Shown here: positions 51,888-60,431 of the stretch, piece after piece
How the letters are laid out: the number at the start of each line of letters is the position of its first letter
Position numbering within the stretch: the first letter of the stretch is position 1
Assembly: GCF_009795885.1 (NCBI RefSeq)
Contig: NZ_WTEV01000016.1
Coordinates: forward strand, 1-63,852
DNA from: Gilliamella sp. Pas-s25
Lineage (GTDB): Bacteria; Pseudomonadota; Gammaproteobacteria; Enterobacterales; Orbaceae
Length of the DNA stretch: 63,852 nt
Reading direction: 5' to 3'
Made by a program: the position numbers and the translations under genes
Notes under the pieces: model-generated
Told to the model about the DNA's origin: nothing
The model's database searches: none
What the model saw: only the letters and a program-made list of their open reading frames with translations

Positions 51888-52541
51888 ATGGAACAAATAA
51901 ATAGCTCAATACTGCTTATTGATGATCACCCAATGTTAAGAAATGGCGTAAAACAGTTAATCAATACTGTCAACTATTTTGAAATTGTGGGTGAGACAGG
52001 CTCAGGAATAGAAGGCGTTAAACTAGCAGAAGAGCTTGATCCTGATATTATTCTGCTTGATATCAATATGCAAGATGTGAATGGACTAGAAATATTACGC
52101 TATTTACGAGAAATAAACATCTCTAGCCGTATTATTATATTTACAGTATCAGATGCGAAAGAAGATATTATCACAGCACTAAAAAACGGCGCAGATGGTT
52201 ATTTATTAAAGGATATGGAGCCTGAAGATTTTCTAAAATCGCTACAGGATATTTCGATAGGCAAGCTCATTATGGATAATGCTATTTCGCATATTATCCT
52301 CAATTATATGCGTCATAACAAAGAGCCAATCACAAAGCAAATACGTGATGTCAGCTTGTTAACACCAAGAGAAAATGAAATCTTTAATTTATTAGTCCAA
52401 GGATTATCAAACAAACTGATCGCCAAAGAGCTTGGTATCGTAGAAAGCACAGTCAAAGTACATATCAAAAGTATATTCAAAAAGCTCAATTTTAAATCCC
52501 GAATGGAAATGACCGTATGGTATCTACAAAGTAAGGAATAA
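51888..52541 (+). CDS. NarL/NarP-type response regulator
   Basis: The 217-aa protein has a receiver domain (LIDDHPMLRNGVKQL at the start; phospho-acceptor Asp in IILLDINMQDVNG, about residue 58) and a C-terminal LuxR-type HTH (LTPRENEIFNLLVQGLSNKLIAKELG, then STVKVHIKSIFKKL). Its size fits NarL (216) or NarP (215). It should be phosphorylated by the upstream kinase. No nitrate reductase genes lie in the window. Confidence 0.88.
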   Translation: MEQINSSILLIDDHPMLRNGVKQLINTVNYFEIVGETGSGIEGVKLAEELDPDIILLDINMQDVNGLEILRYLREINISSRIIIFTVSDAKEDIITALKNGADGYLLKDMEPEDFLKSLQDISIGKLIMDNAISHIILNYMRHNKEPITKQIRDVSLLTPRENEIFNLLVQGLSNKLIAKELGIVESTVKVHIKSIFKKLNFKSRMEMTVWYLQSKE

Positions 52542-52731
52542 TCTTATCCACTGAAAAATAAAAATAGATAAATCTTTATGCCTAATCCTTAATAAGATAA
52601 TTACAAAATACAAAAATGGAGCATATTCATTCAAAACCACAAAGATACAATAGTTTATAATAGAATTGGATGAACAAATAGCCGCTATTTATAGCCATAA
52701 AAAACACAAAATCTAAATAGGAATGTTTGAA

Positions 52732-53023
52732 ATGCCAATATTGATCAATGCTTATTCGACAGTAATGCATCCACCAGCCATTGATTTCCCTTGTGAACGT
52801 TTATATCACCGCGGATTAGGTAATATTAAAACCTGTTAGTGAATTGTTAGATGCCTTAGATTTGCATTACCGCTTACATTGGATAACCACAGATTTGCGA
52901 ATAAAAAACAAGCAACCACCTGCATCGATTATAAGTGATGTTATTCAAGAACACCATTATGCATTAAATTGGTTAACTTGCTTTGAAAATGCGGATTGAG
53001 ATGATGTCGATACACCGACCTGA
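52732..53023 (+). pseudogene. Decayed DUF4272-like gene
   Basis: A short open start (52732-52839, 35 codons, MPILINAYSTVMHPP) precedes a second in-frame stretch (from 52835). That stretch reads SELLDALDLHYRLHWITTD, later EHHYALNWLTCFENAD, a stop, then DDVDTPT and the final stop. The C-terminal part resembles DUF4272 proteins, which often accompany polymorphic toxins. The internal stop and frame break show decay. A sequencing error cannot be excluded. Confidence 0.5.
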
Positions 53024-53043
53024 TATTAGGCATTTGCATAAAG

Positions 53044-53090
53044 TTGACATCGTATTTGTATTAAATTAATAAATACGATGTCAATATTTT
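53044..53090 (+). terminator. Perfect 14-bp inverted repeat, possible terminator
   Basis: TTGACATCGTATTT (53044-53057) and its exact complement AAATACGATGTCAA (53071-53084) enclose a 13-nt AT-rich loop and are followed by TATTTT. It lies 20 bp after the DUF4272 remnant and may have been its terminator. From here to 53335 I see no gene. Confidence 0.5.
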
Positions 53091-53335
53091 ACATATTAAC
53101 AATTGCAAAACCACTAAATCGCATAAAACGGTTTCGAGTAAAGTGCGTAATGAGTTTTGAGCGGTTTCTTAAAATCATGAAGTGTAAAAACTCGACGTTT
53201 TTAGGAACATGATAAAAAAACAAGAAAAAATAGCATTTAAAAAAATCGCATAGATGATAAAATAACCTCATTTTAAATAAACAAATACATTAATTTTTCA
53301 ATTTCTTAATACTTTCTAAAGGAATTTAGGTCGAT

Positions 53336-53458
53336 ATGGTGGGGCTCGTTGTTAGTCGTATTGTTTTAGTAATTAATCATTATTTCCTTTTATTTGATGG
53401 GTCACGTGATTGTTCTGCATTACCAGTTTTATCATTTGATGGCAGGTGCAAATTATGA
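53336..53458 (+). CDS. Short ORF overlapping the DUF4123 gene start
   Basis: A 40-codon frame (MVGLVVSRIVLVINHYFLLF...) has AGG/GGA sequences 5-13 bp upstream. Its TGA stop overlaps the ATG of the next gene (ATGA at 53455-53458), which would couple translation. It has a hydrophobic stretch and no recognised family. It could be a leader ORF or the tail of a degraded upstream gene. Confidence 0.35.
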   Translation: MVGLVVSRIVLVINHYFLLFDGSRDCSALPVLSFDGRCKL

Positions 53459-54177
53459 TGGATTTCCCACTGTCTAACTGGCGCACCATCACCGCCACTT
53501 CTTCCATGCCTTTATATGCGGTGCTCTCTAACGTCAGTGACGCGCAAGCTGTTAAAAACTACTATATTACCGATGGTTCACAAACGCCTTATGGCCTTTA
53601 TACTGGCACCCCTTACGAACACTGGTTTTCAGTGATGCCCATGCTAGTTAGACTTGATGAGCACAGCCCCTTTTTAGATTGGATAAACAACACCGAGTAC
53701 AAAGACTGGGGCTGGCTGGCACGCTCTCATTTACCCTTCGAGACCATCTGTGCCCATTTACGTAGCCTAACCCAAGCCATAATGCCGGGTGGCGAAGCAG
53801 TGTTTTTTCGCTACTGGGATGGCGAATACCTGTCAATTATGCTTGATCACTTTACCGATAGCTGGCAAGACGTGCTGCCTGCCTTTGCTTTTTATTGGAT
53901 CAATCACCAATCGCATGTGGTGCATGTGCCACTTGAACAAGCGGTACAAACATCACCTTGGTGGCAAGTGCCAGAATCATTAATACAAAAATTGCTAACA
54001 AATAAAGAAAATCTTTTATTAAATAATATATTACAAACATTACAAGAAAGTTACCCGAATATATATTGGACATATCGGCATGATGTTTTAGAGAAAAAAG
54101 TCAAACGTTTATTACAACATAATAATAAGAACAAAAGTGATGTTTGGAATTTAATTTTACAACAACTTCAATCATAG
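53455..54177 (+). CDS. DUF4123 adaptor protein of the Rhs locus
   Basis: The roughly 240-aa protein matches DUF4123, whose members are adaptors or chaperones that load toxins onto the VgrG spike of type VI secretion systems. The family layout is visible: an early YAVLSNVSDAQ segment, LYTGTPYEHW, a central W-rich stretch and GGEAVFFRYWDGEYL near residues 112-126. I chose the ATG at 53455 (GCAGG 8 bp upstream); a GTG at 53446 is possible. No vgrG gene precedes it. It is 9 bp upstream of the next gene in a run leading to rhs. Confidence 0.85.
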   Translation: MMDFPLSNWRTITATSSMPLYAVLSNVSDAQAVKNYYITDGSQTPYGLYTGTPYEHWFSVMPMLVRLDEHSPFLDWINNTEYKDWGWLARSHLPFETICAHLRSLTQAIMPGGEAVFFRYWDGEYLSIMLDHFTDSWQDVLPAFAFYWINHQSHVVHVPLEQAVQTSPWWQVPESLIQKLLTNKENLLLNNILQTLQESYPNIYWTYRHDVLEKKVKRLLQHNNKNKSDVWNLILQQLQS

Positions 54178-54186
54178 GATAACAAA

Positions 54187-55185
54187 ATGACAGAGGAAAT
54201 CATTGATCCCCCATTATCTGAGTCTGTTATCACATCAGATGTACAAGCCGAAGCCAATAAAGTCATAAATGAGGTTATTACTGATTTTAAAAATTGCCTT
54301 AATGACTACAAATCATTAACCGATACAATGCTGATCGGACGCTTTTTTGATATGGATCAGCAAATTAAGGTGGGTGATATGGAAATTGTTCAAAATGTCC
54401 AAAGTCGTGCACGAATGGATGGGGTTACCACCTGCCCATTAAGCGGAGAGCTGGTTATCATACATACGTTTCAAACCGCAGGTAAAACCATTCCAATTCC
54501 GAAAACCAAATACCGCGTATATGAGGTAAAATCAGGTTATAGATGGGGTGGTGATAATTACGTCAGCGAAGGTACATTAGATGATAATGGTAAAGCCGTC
54601 TTAAAATTAAAGCCAAATCAAAAATATAAAATTATGTTTTATCCCAATATTACAAAAAAAGATTTAGACAAGCTGTATGCTTCTTATGATGATTTAATCA
54701 ATAAATGTGCAGCTTGGTTAGAAAAAAACTGGAATAATCGACAAAAGCAGGAATGGGAAACTTATATTGCTAATGGTGCATCAATAGATTGGGCCGAGGC
54801 ATGTAAAGAGTTTGCTGATGGTATCTGGAGTACGTTAAAAGACATTTGGAATTTAGTTTGTAAATTATTTGATATATTTTGTCATCCTTTAGAAAATTTA
54901 AAAAAACTTAAACAACTTATAGGTGATGGTGCTGAAAAGTTAATCCAAATGTATGATGAATATAAAGATGAAATAGGCGATATGCTAATGATGCTTAAAG
55001 ATGAAGCAATGCTATTTATCTTTTTTAATGCAACTTGGTGTCTTTTCAAATTATTAACCCCACAACAATTAATTAACTTTAGTGCCAAAATTGTAGGGCA
55101 AGTATTAACCGAAGTGATTATTGCTATTATTTTACCGGGCACAGTTCTAAAAAAAGGATTTGATATAGCAATGAACTTTGCTTAA
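54187..55185 (+). CDS. Unknown protein between DUF4123 and Rhs, C-terminal hydrophobic helices
   Basis: The 332-aa protein belongs to no family I recognise. Residues 55-155 look like a beta-rich domain (QIKVGDMEIVQNV, TCPLSGELVIIHTF, KLKPNQKYKIMFYPN). Residues 160-260 are helical and charged. The last 70 residues contain two hydrophobic segments (MLFIFFNATWCLFKLL and VLTEVIIAIILPGTV). Such segments occur in the N-terminal part of secreted Rhs effectors. Because the downstream Rhs protein lacks that part and a PAAR domain, this may be a separately encoded delivery module. It lies 9 bp after DUF4123 and 17 bp before rhs. Confidence 0.7.
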   Translation: MTEEIIDPPLSESVITSDVQAEANKVINEVITDFKNCLNDYKSLTDTMLIGRFFDMDQQIKVGDMEIVQNVQSRARMDGVTTCPLSGELVIIHTFQTAGKTIPIPKTKYRVYEVKSGYRWGGDNYVSEGTLDDNGKAVLKLKPNQKYKIMFYPNITKKDLDKLYASYDDLINKCAAWLEKNWNNRQKQEWETYIANGASIDWAEACKEFADGIWSTLKDIWNLVCKLFDIFCHPLENLKKLKQLIGDGAEKLIQMYDEYKDEIGDMLMMLKDEAMLFIFFNATWCLFKLLTPQQLINFSAKIVGQVLTEVIIAIILPGTVLKKGFDIAMNFA

Positions 55186-55202
55186 TCATAAGGATTATAA
55201 TA

Positions 55203-58200
55203 ATGGTAAAAAAGAAGAGATCAACTAAATCAACTAAATCAACTAAAGAACTTATCAATTCTCTAGACGAGTTAACCGAAATAGCTAAGCAAGCATGTAA
55301 AAAGCATGTCAAAGATAACCATGCAATAATTCACAGTGGTGACGCGAATCTTAGCGTAAACAAAAAGGCAACAACCCATAGCAATGCAACGGGTGTAACT
55401 GAACATGGCAGCGTTGCTTCATCGGGTGGTAAGCCACAGACAAAAATAGAAGATCCATCGCCACATATCACCGACACCCCAGAGGCAGGTAAAAATGCCA
55501 AAGGTCAGGCGGTTTCGTCAGATAAACATACGCCTCATGATGGTGACCCCATATCGTTATTAACTGGTGAAGAGCTATTATCGGTTGAAGATGGTTACTT
55601 AACTGGCATCGTGCCTTTTATTTGGCAACGTTTTTATCGTACTAGTGCTGTTGAATTGCAGCAAGGATTGGGCTATGGCTGGTCGCACTTTTTAAGTCAA
55701 CATTTGGTATTTAACAACGATAGCATCACATGGTCAGACCATGAAAATCGTCAAGTTAGCTTTCCCTATCCAACCGAAAAATACACACATAGATTAAATA
55801 GCTTATCAGAAGCCATGCTGTGTCAAGGCGAACAAGATAATGAGTTTATCATTGTTCAATCAAATCAACCGTCTTTAGTGTTTAAACGTTCAAAAGACGG
55901 TAAAACCGCTTATCTGAAACGCATTATAGACCAGCATAACAATGCCATTAAGGTTATTTATAACACCAATCGGCTGCCTTCTGCCATTTTATCACCAGCA
56001 GAGCAACCGACACGCAAATTAGTATTTATTTATGAAAATGAAATAGACGTAGCCCCTAATGAAAATAACCCCAACCCGCCTAATAATATAAATTTAATCA
56101 AACAAGTTGAATTACAAACCCGCGTCGCACAACAATGGCAACGTGTTTCGGTGCTAGCAACGTATACTTATAACTCGCTTCACCAACTTGTTGCGGTGAC
56201 AAATGCAGCAAATGAGACCGAGCACTATTCTTATGATGATAAGCACGTTATTCAATCACGAGTCATGGCTGGTGGGGCAACATTTTATTGGGCATGGCAA
56301 AATGAAGGTAAGCACGTACGCTGTTTACGTCAATGGGCGAACTTTCCTCAACTTGATAGTCGCTATCAATGGAATGATGAAGAAAACAGTGTCACTATAA
56401 TTCACCAAGATGGCAGTAAAAGTTATTATAAGCATAATACCCATGGTAAATTAGTCCAAAAAACATCCGCTGCGGGTAATGTACAAACCTACGAATATAA
56501 TGATAAAGGGCAACTGACCGCTGAAATTGATGGCGAAGGTCATATCACCTATTATGATTACTCCCCCATCACTGGCGCTTTAGATACCATCACTTATCCA
56601 GATGGGCATTGTGTTAATTATGACTACTTGCATGGGGAAATTTATACCATCACCCATGGCGATAAAGAGACCTATCAGCAATGGCGTTTTCGGCGTGATA
56701 GCCAAGGGAACTTACTGGAACTCATCGACCCTCAAGAGCGTAGCACAGTATATCAATATAATGCTCAAGGTAAGCCCATTTTTATTCAATATCCTGACCA
56801 CAGTCACCAACGTTTAGTTTGGTCAGAGCAAGGTGAATTATTAGAAGATAACTCTTCAATTCAAGGGTTACGCCAATTTGGCTATGATGCTATAGGTCGC
56901 CTAGTATGGGAAAAACAACAAGACGGCAGTACCACACACTACCGTTATGATGCGTTAAATCGGATTACCAAAATTATCTTACCCGATAACACAACCCGTG
57001 AGTATCGTTACAATGCTTATGGTAAAGTGATTTGGTTTAAAGATGAAATGGGTAAAATCACCCAATATGATTACGCCGCGCCGTTACACCTACTCACCCA
57101 GTTACACCAACCTAATGGTGAAAAACTGACTTATCAATACGATAATGGGCATTTACAGATTAGCCAAATCACCAATCAAAAAGGCGAGCACTATCAGTTT
57201 CGGTACACAGCCGATGGGTTATTAAGTGAAGAAATTGGTTTTGATAATATAAAAACCACTTACCATTATAATAAAAACAACCAACTTATTGCCCGTTGTG
57301 AATACGGTGATGAACATCAATCTGAACCATTCATTACCCGTTATGAGCGTGACAGTGTTGGGCGATTAGTTCAAAAAATATTACCGGATGGAAATATTGA
57401 ACACTATGAATATGACACTATCGGTCGCTTGATTGCGGTAAAAGATAACGATAATGTGTTATGTTGGGAATATAATAAAAGTAATCAACTCATAGCCGAA
57501 CATCAAAATTGGGCGACTATCCGCCATCGCTATGATGATAATACAGGCTTACTCAGTGGCACTAAACTGCCCGATGGACAATGGTTAGAATATCATTACA
57601 ATCACGGTCAGCTACTGGGGATGACGCTTGACCACCAGCCATTAGCAGCTTTCCGTTGGGATAAACAAGGGCGAGAATATGAACGCCGTCAGGGTAATGG
57701 TCTCGTTAATCGTTATGATTATGATAATTTAAGCCGATTAACTCGCCATCAGATTTTTCATGGTTTTGATTTGGATTCACTGCCTAGTCCAACGCCTTTG
57801 TGGCAACAAGATTATCGTTATCAGGCGGATAATCAACTTAGTCAAATTCGGGGAAATTCAGCTCGAGAGTATCAATACGATGCCATCGGTCAGTTAACTT
57901 CGGTGGGTAAGCCTAAACATCATCAAACGCATCACGCTCCGCCATTAGAGATGCTACACTATGATGCTACGGGCAACTTCCTGAGTGACACCAAAACCCA
58001 TATTACCAAAGGCAACCGCCTGACCTTTTTTAGTGACAAACACTTTGAGTATGACCGCTTTGGTAATCTGATTGTCGAAAAGCGCGGCAAAGACCACCGT
58101 CTAGTCACCCACTATGAGTACGACTGCCGGCATCGGTTAATCAAAGTAATTAAGCCGACAGGGCTAATTATCACCTATACTTATGATGCCTTTAATCGAC

Positions 58201-59099
58201 GTACCAGTAAAACAGTAGACGGCAAAACCACCGAGTTTATCTGGCAAGACCATAAATTAATTGCAGAATGTGCCGATAACGATAAATTCTGGCGAAGTTA
58301 TATTTATGAACCCGATAGCCATCGTCCCCTTGCCCAAATCCTTGGAAAAGCAGGACAGTCAGAAAAGTTAAAAACCTACTGGTATCAAAATAACTACTTA
58401 GGCACTCCTCATCGCCTTACAGACAGCCTTGGCGACACTGTCTATGAATGCGAATACAGCGCCTATGGCGAAATCACCTATGAACACTGGCCACAAGCTG
58501 AAAATAATATTAAACCCATCAATCCCCTCAGATTTCAGGGACAATATTTTGATGAGGAGACAGGTTTACATTATAATCTTAATCGCTATTACGACCCATT
58601 TACAGGTAGGTATATCACCCAAGATCCGCTAGGTATACTAGGTGGATTAAATAGTTACCAATATGCCGGTAGTGATCCGATAAATTGGGTTGATCCGTTA
58701 GGATTACTTAAAATTGAAAATAGTGGTTTTGAGGGGGTATTTGATAATAGAACAGAATTAGAAATTGATCCTAAAAAATTCGACTATTTATATGGCAAAG
58801 TGACTAGCGGTACGCATAATACTGATAGGTCAACCCAATTGTCTCAAACAATGAGACGACTAGGGTTACAAACAGATGAATCGGGAACAAAAATATTAAC
58901 TGAGCATTTTGATAAAATTATTAATACACAAGATAATATTATAGATACTTATATCAAAGGTTCACAAAAATTTGAAATCAGAGAATCACTACTAATAGGT
59001 CCATCAGGTAAAGCAACAAAATTAGAAAGTTCATTTGAAATCATGCCTAATGGTTCTAGAAGATTTGTTACAACAATACCGAAAGAAGGTAAAAAATAA
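55203..59099 (+). CDS. Full-length Rhs polymorphic toxin
   Basis: The 1298-aa protein has a Lys/Ser/Thr-rich start with a triple STK repeat and then an N-terminal Rhs segment (HDGDPISLLTGEELLSVEDG, about residues 117-136). Many YD repeats of the type YEYDTIGRLIAVKD form the shell. The core ends at the canonical WVDPLGL near residue 1167. The remaining 130 residues are the variable toxin tip (NTDRSTQLSQTMRRLGL, FEIRESLLIGPSGKATKLES). I have seen this kind of tip in other polymorphic toxins but cannot name its activity. No PAAR domain is present. Export by a type VI system with the DUF4123 adaptor is inferred. Confidence 0.93.
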   Translation: MVKKKRSTKSTKSTKELINSLDELTEIAKQACKKHVKDNHAIIHSGDANLSVNKKATTHSNATGVTEHGSVASSGGKPQTKIEDPSPHITDTPEAGKNAKGQAVSSDKHTPHDGDPISLLTGEELLSVEDGYLTGIVPFIWQRFYRTSAVELQQGLGYGWSHFLSQHLVFNNDSITWSDHENRQVSFPYPTEKYTHRLNSLSEAMLCQGEQDNEFIIVQSNQPSLVFKRSKDGKTAYLKRIIDQHNNAIKVIYNTNRLPSAILSPAEQPTRKLVFIYENEIDVAPNENNPNPPNNINLIKQVELQTRVAQQWQRVSVLATYTYNSLHQLVAVTNAANETEHYSYDDKHVIQSRVMAGGATFYWAWQNEGKHVRCLRQWANFPQLDSRYQWNDEENSVTIIHQDGSKSYYKHNTHGKLVQKTSAAGNVQTYEYNDKGQLTAEIDGEGHITYYDYSPITGALDTITYPDGHCVNYDYLHGEIYTITHGDKETYQQWRFRRDSQGNLLELIDPQERSTVYQYNAQGKPIFIQYPDHSHQRLVWSEQGELLEDNSSIQGLRQFGYDAIGRLVWEKQQDGSTTHYRYDALNRITKIILPDNTTREYRYNAYGKVIWFKDEMGKITQYDYAAPLHLLTQLHQPNGEKLTYQYDNGHLQISQITNQKGEHYQFRYTADGLLSEEIGFDNIKTTYHYNKNNQLIARCEYGDEHQSEPFITRYERDSVGRLVQKILPDGNIEHYEYDTIGRLIAVKDNDNVLCWEYNKSNQLIAEHQNWATIRHRYDDNTGLLSGTKLPDGQWLEYHYNHGQLLGMTLDHQPLAAFRWDKQGREYERRQGNGLVNRYDYDNLSRLTRHQIFHGFDLDSLPSPTPLWQQDYRYQADNQLSQIRGNSAREYQYDAIGQLTSVGKPKHHQTHHAPPLEMLHYDATGNFLSDTKTHITKGNRLTFFSDKHFEYDRFGNLIVEKRGKDHRLVTHYEYDCRHRLIKVIKPTGLIITYTYDAFNRRTSKTVDGKTTEFIWQDHKLIAECADNDKFWRSYIYEPDSHRPLAQILGKAGQSEKLKTYWYQNNYLGTPHRLTDSLGDTVYECEYSAYGEITYEHWPQAENNIKPINPLRFQGQYFDEETGLHYNLNRYYDPFTGRYITQDPLGILGGLNSYQYAGSDPINWVDPLGLLKIENSGFEGVFDNRTELEIDPKKFDYLYGKVTSGTHNTDRSTQLSQTMRRLGLQTDESGTKILTEHFDKIINTQDNIIDTYIKGSQKFEIRESLLIGPSGKATKLESSFEIMPNGSRRFVTTIPKEGKK
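55220..55246 (+). repeat. Three 9-bp tandem repeats in the rhs start
   Basis: ATCAACTAA occurs three times in tandem, coding for the STK repeats. Since the unit is a multiple of three, copy-number change would keep the frame. Confidence 0.85.
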
Positions 59100-59449
59100 T
59101 GTTTATTCAATATTTTCCAGATGATATCGATTTACTTACTTTTTTCGAAAGTGAACCTATATTTCAAAATGCCGCTGATTTACACTTTGCGTATGAGTTT
59201 ACAGATGGTAATGGAATGTCCATCATGTTTTCATTTAGTGCAACTGCTGGTTGGATTCAAGCTATAATTAAGTTTAAGGGAAAAAAAGTTTCCCACTATT
59301 TAATGGAAGGAGTGAAATTTTTTAAAATAGAAAAAGATGTTATTGGTGAATATTTAAGCTCTGAAATTGAATTAGAGGATACAATAACAAAAGTTGAGAT
59401 AAGAATAATACCATTTATTTCAGTTAAATTTTCAACACTAATTCGATAA
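59099..59449 (+). CDS. Immunity protein for the main Rhs toxin (predicted)
   Basis: The 116-aa protein starts in the last base of the rhs stop codon (TAATG), the tight coupling expected of a toxin-immunity pair. It is small, acidic in its N-terminal half and has no signal peptide (LTFFESEPIFQNAADLHFAYEF, later KVEIRIIPFISVKFSTL). No catalytic motif is visible. The assignment rests on position and size. Confidence 0.75.
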   Translation: MFIQYFPDDIDLLTFFESEPIFQNAADLHFAYEFTDGNGMSIMFSFSATAGWIQAIIKFKGKKVSHYLMEGVKFFKIEKDVIGEYLSSEIELEDTITKVEIRIIPFISVKFSTLIR

Positions 59450-59596
59450 ACAACGATATTGAAAATATTATATACTATTAATTTTAATTACGATAGAACT
59501 GCCCGCATAGAAGCCGAACTACTCCAGCCAGAGCCCTTTAATCGGCAGTTATGGTCTGTGATTATATGGTAATGCATTATATAAAGGGAAATAAAT

Positions 59597-59986
59597 ATGC
59601 TAAGATTAGAAAAAAATAGTGAGGCTATCGGCATTAATTTTGTATATTATTGTTTACTATCTGGTGCCATCAATATGAATGAGGTCAATCGTTGGGCTGA
59701 AAAAGTCATTGGCGAAAATGAAGTAAGTGATTTACCCGATTATATTTTTGATTTAATTGATTTTAAAGGAGAAGTAACAGAATTACGAAGATTGATCGGT
59801 TTGTTTCCTTCTTGGGAGTGCACAAAAGCGCAAGATAGGGCTATTTATGGTATAAGAGTAAGGAGAGGTCGAAAGTTACGCAAAGACGATGTATCTTTTA
59901 ATGAAGAACAAGCATTAGAAGCCTTGAAAAAACACCCAGAAATCGAAAAATTATTTAGAGAAACATTCCCATTTATCGATCTTTAA
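59597..59986 (+). CDS. Immunity-type protein, WHH-linked family, copy 1
   Basis: The 129-aa protein is the first of four paralogs in the array. It has an N-terminal YYCLLSGAINMNEVNRWAE and a C-terminal EEQALEALKKHPEIEKLF. Copy 2 differs at only about two residues. Its start is preceded by AAGGGAAATAAAT, the sequence that joins copies 3 and 4 to a WHH nuclease tail, so I infer it neutralises a lost WHH toxin. The 147 bp before it carry no complete gene, only a short open stretch (IEAELLQPEPFNRQLW) of unknown origin. Confidence 0.7.
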   Translation: MLRLEKNSEAIGINFVYYCLLSGAINMNEVNRWAEKVIGENEVSDLPDYIFDLIDFKGEVTELRRLIGLFPSWECTKAQDRAIYGIRVRRGRKLRKDDVSFNEEQALEALKKHPEIEKLFRETFPFIDL

Positions 59987-60122
59987 TCTTTTTATTCATC
60001 AGCTTACATCGCTACTATAAGAAGAATGGTTAGGATGTTCGCTAGGATGATAAGCAGAAAAGAGTTATCTACTTTTCTGCTTTTTTTATGCAAACTTAAA
60101 AATACAGTATTGTGGCATTACA
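59987..60122 (+). repeat. Array repeat with terminator, copy A
   Basis: This is a 136-bp sequence following immunity copy 1. It contains an intrinsic terminator (stem AGCAGAAAAG / CTTTTCTGCT, 60053-60081, then seven T) and ends at the point where Rhs homology begins (60123). Near-identical copies follow the other three immunity paralogs. Confidence 0.9.
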
Positions 60123-60370
60123 GGCAACCGCCTGACCTTTTTTAGTGACAAACACTTTGAGTATGACCGCTTTGGTAATCTGATTGTCGAAAAGCGCGGC
60201 AAAGACCACCGTCTAGTCACCCACTATGAGTACGACTGCCGGCATCGGTTAATCAAAGTAATTAAGCCGACAGGGCTAATTATCACCTATACTTATGATG
60301 CCTTTAATCGACGTACCAGTAAAACAGTAGACGGCAAAACCACCGAGTTTTTTTATTCGTCTCATCCTTG
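60123..60370 (+). pseudogene. Rhs core fragment interrupted by a hairpin element
   Basis: The sequence repeats the main rhs gene from about 58014 to 58240 (GNRLTFFSDKHFEYDRF to DGKTTEF) almost perfectly. It has no start codon of its own and lies behind a terminator. At 60350 an 80-bp element replaces three bases of the main copy and brings a stop codon, splitting the fragment from its toxin tip. Confidence 0.85.
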
Positions 60371-60431
60371 AGACTCACCCTTGCAGGGCCAACGCTAAAG
60401 CGTTGTTCAAATTTGTTCCAGACAAATTTGT
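60351..60431 (+). repeat. Four-hairpin element inserted in the Rhs fragment
   Basis: Four consecutive short inverted repeats fill this element: GTCTCA/TGAGAC (60359-60374), CCCT/AGGG (60378-60388), CAACGCT/AGCGTTG (60390-60405) and CAAATTTGT/ACAAATTTG (60408-60430). The flanking Rhs sequence is otherwise continuous with the main copy. It looks like a compact structured repeat of the REP/MITE kind. I see no other copy in the window. Confidence 0.75.

Noticed and set aside
53089-53271. Minus-strand 60-aa open frame rich in Phe
   Set aside because: It lies in AT-rich intergenic DNA with no ribosome-binding site and a composition typical of random AT-rich translation.
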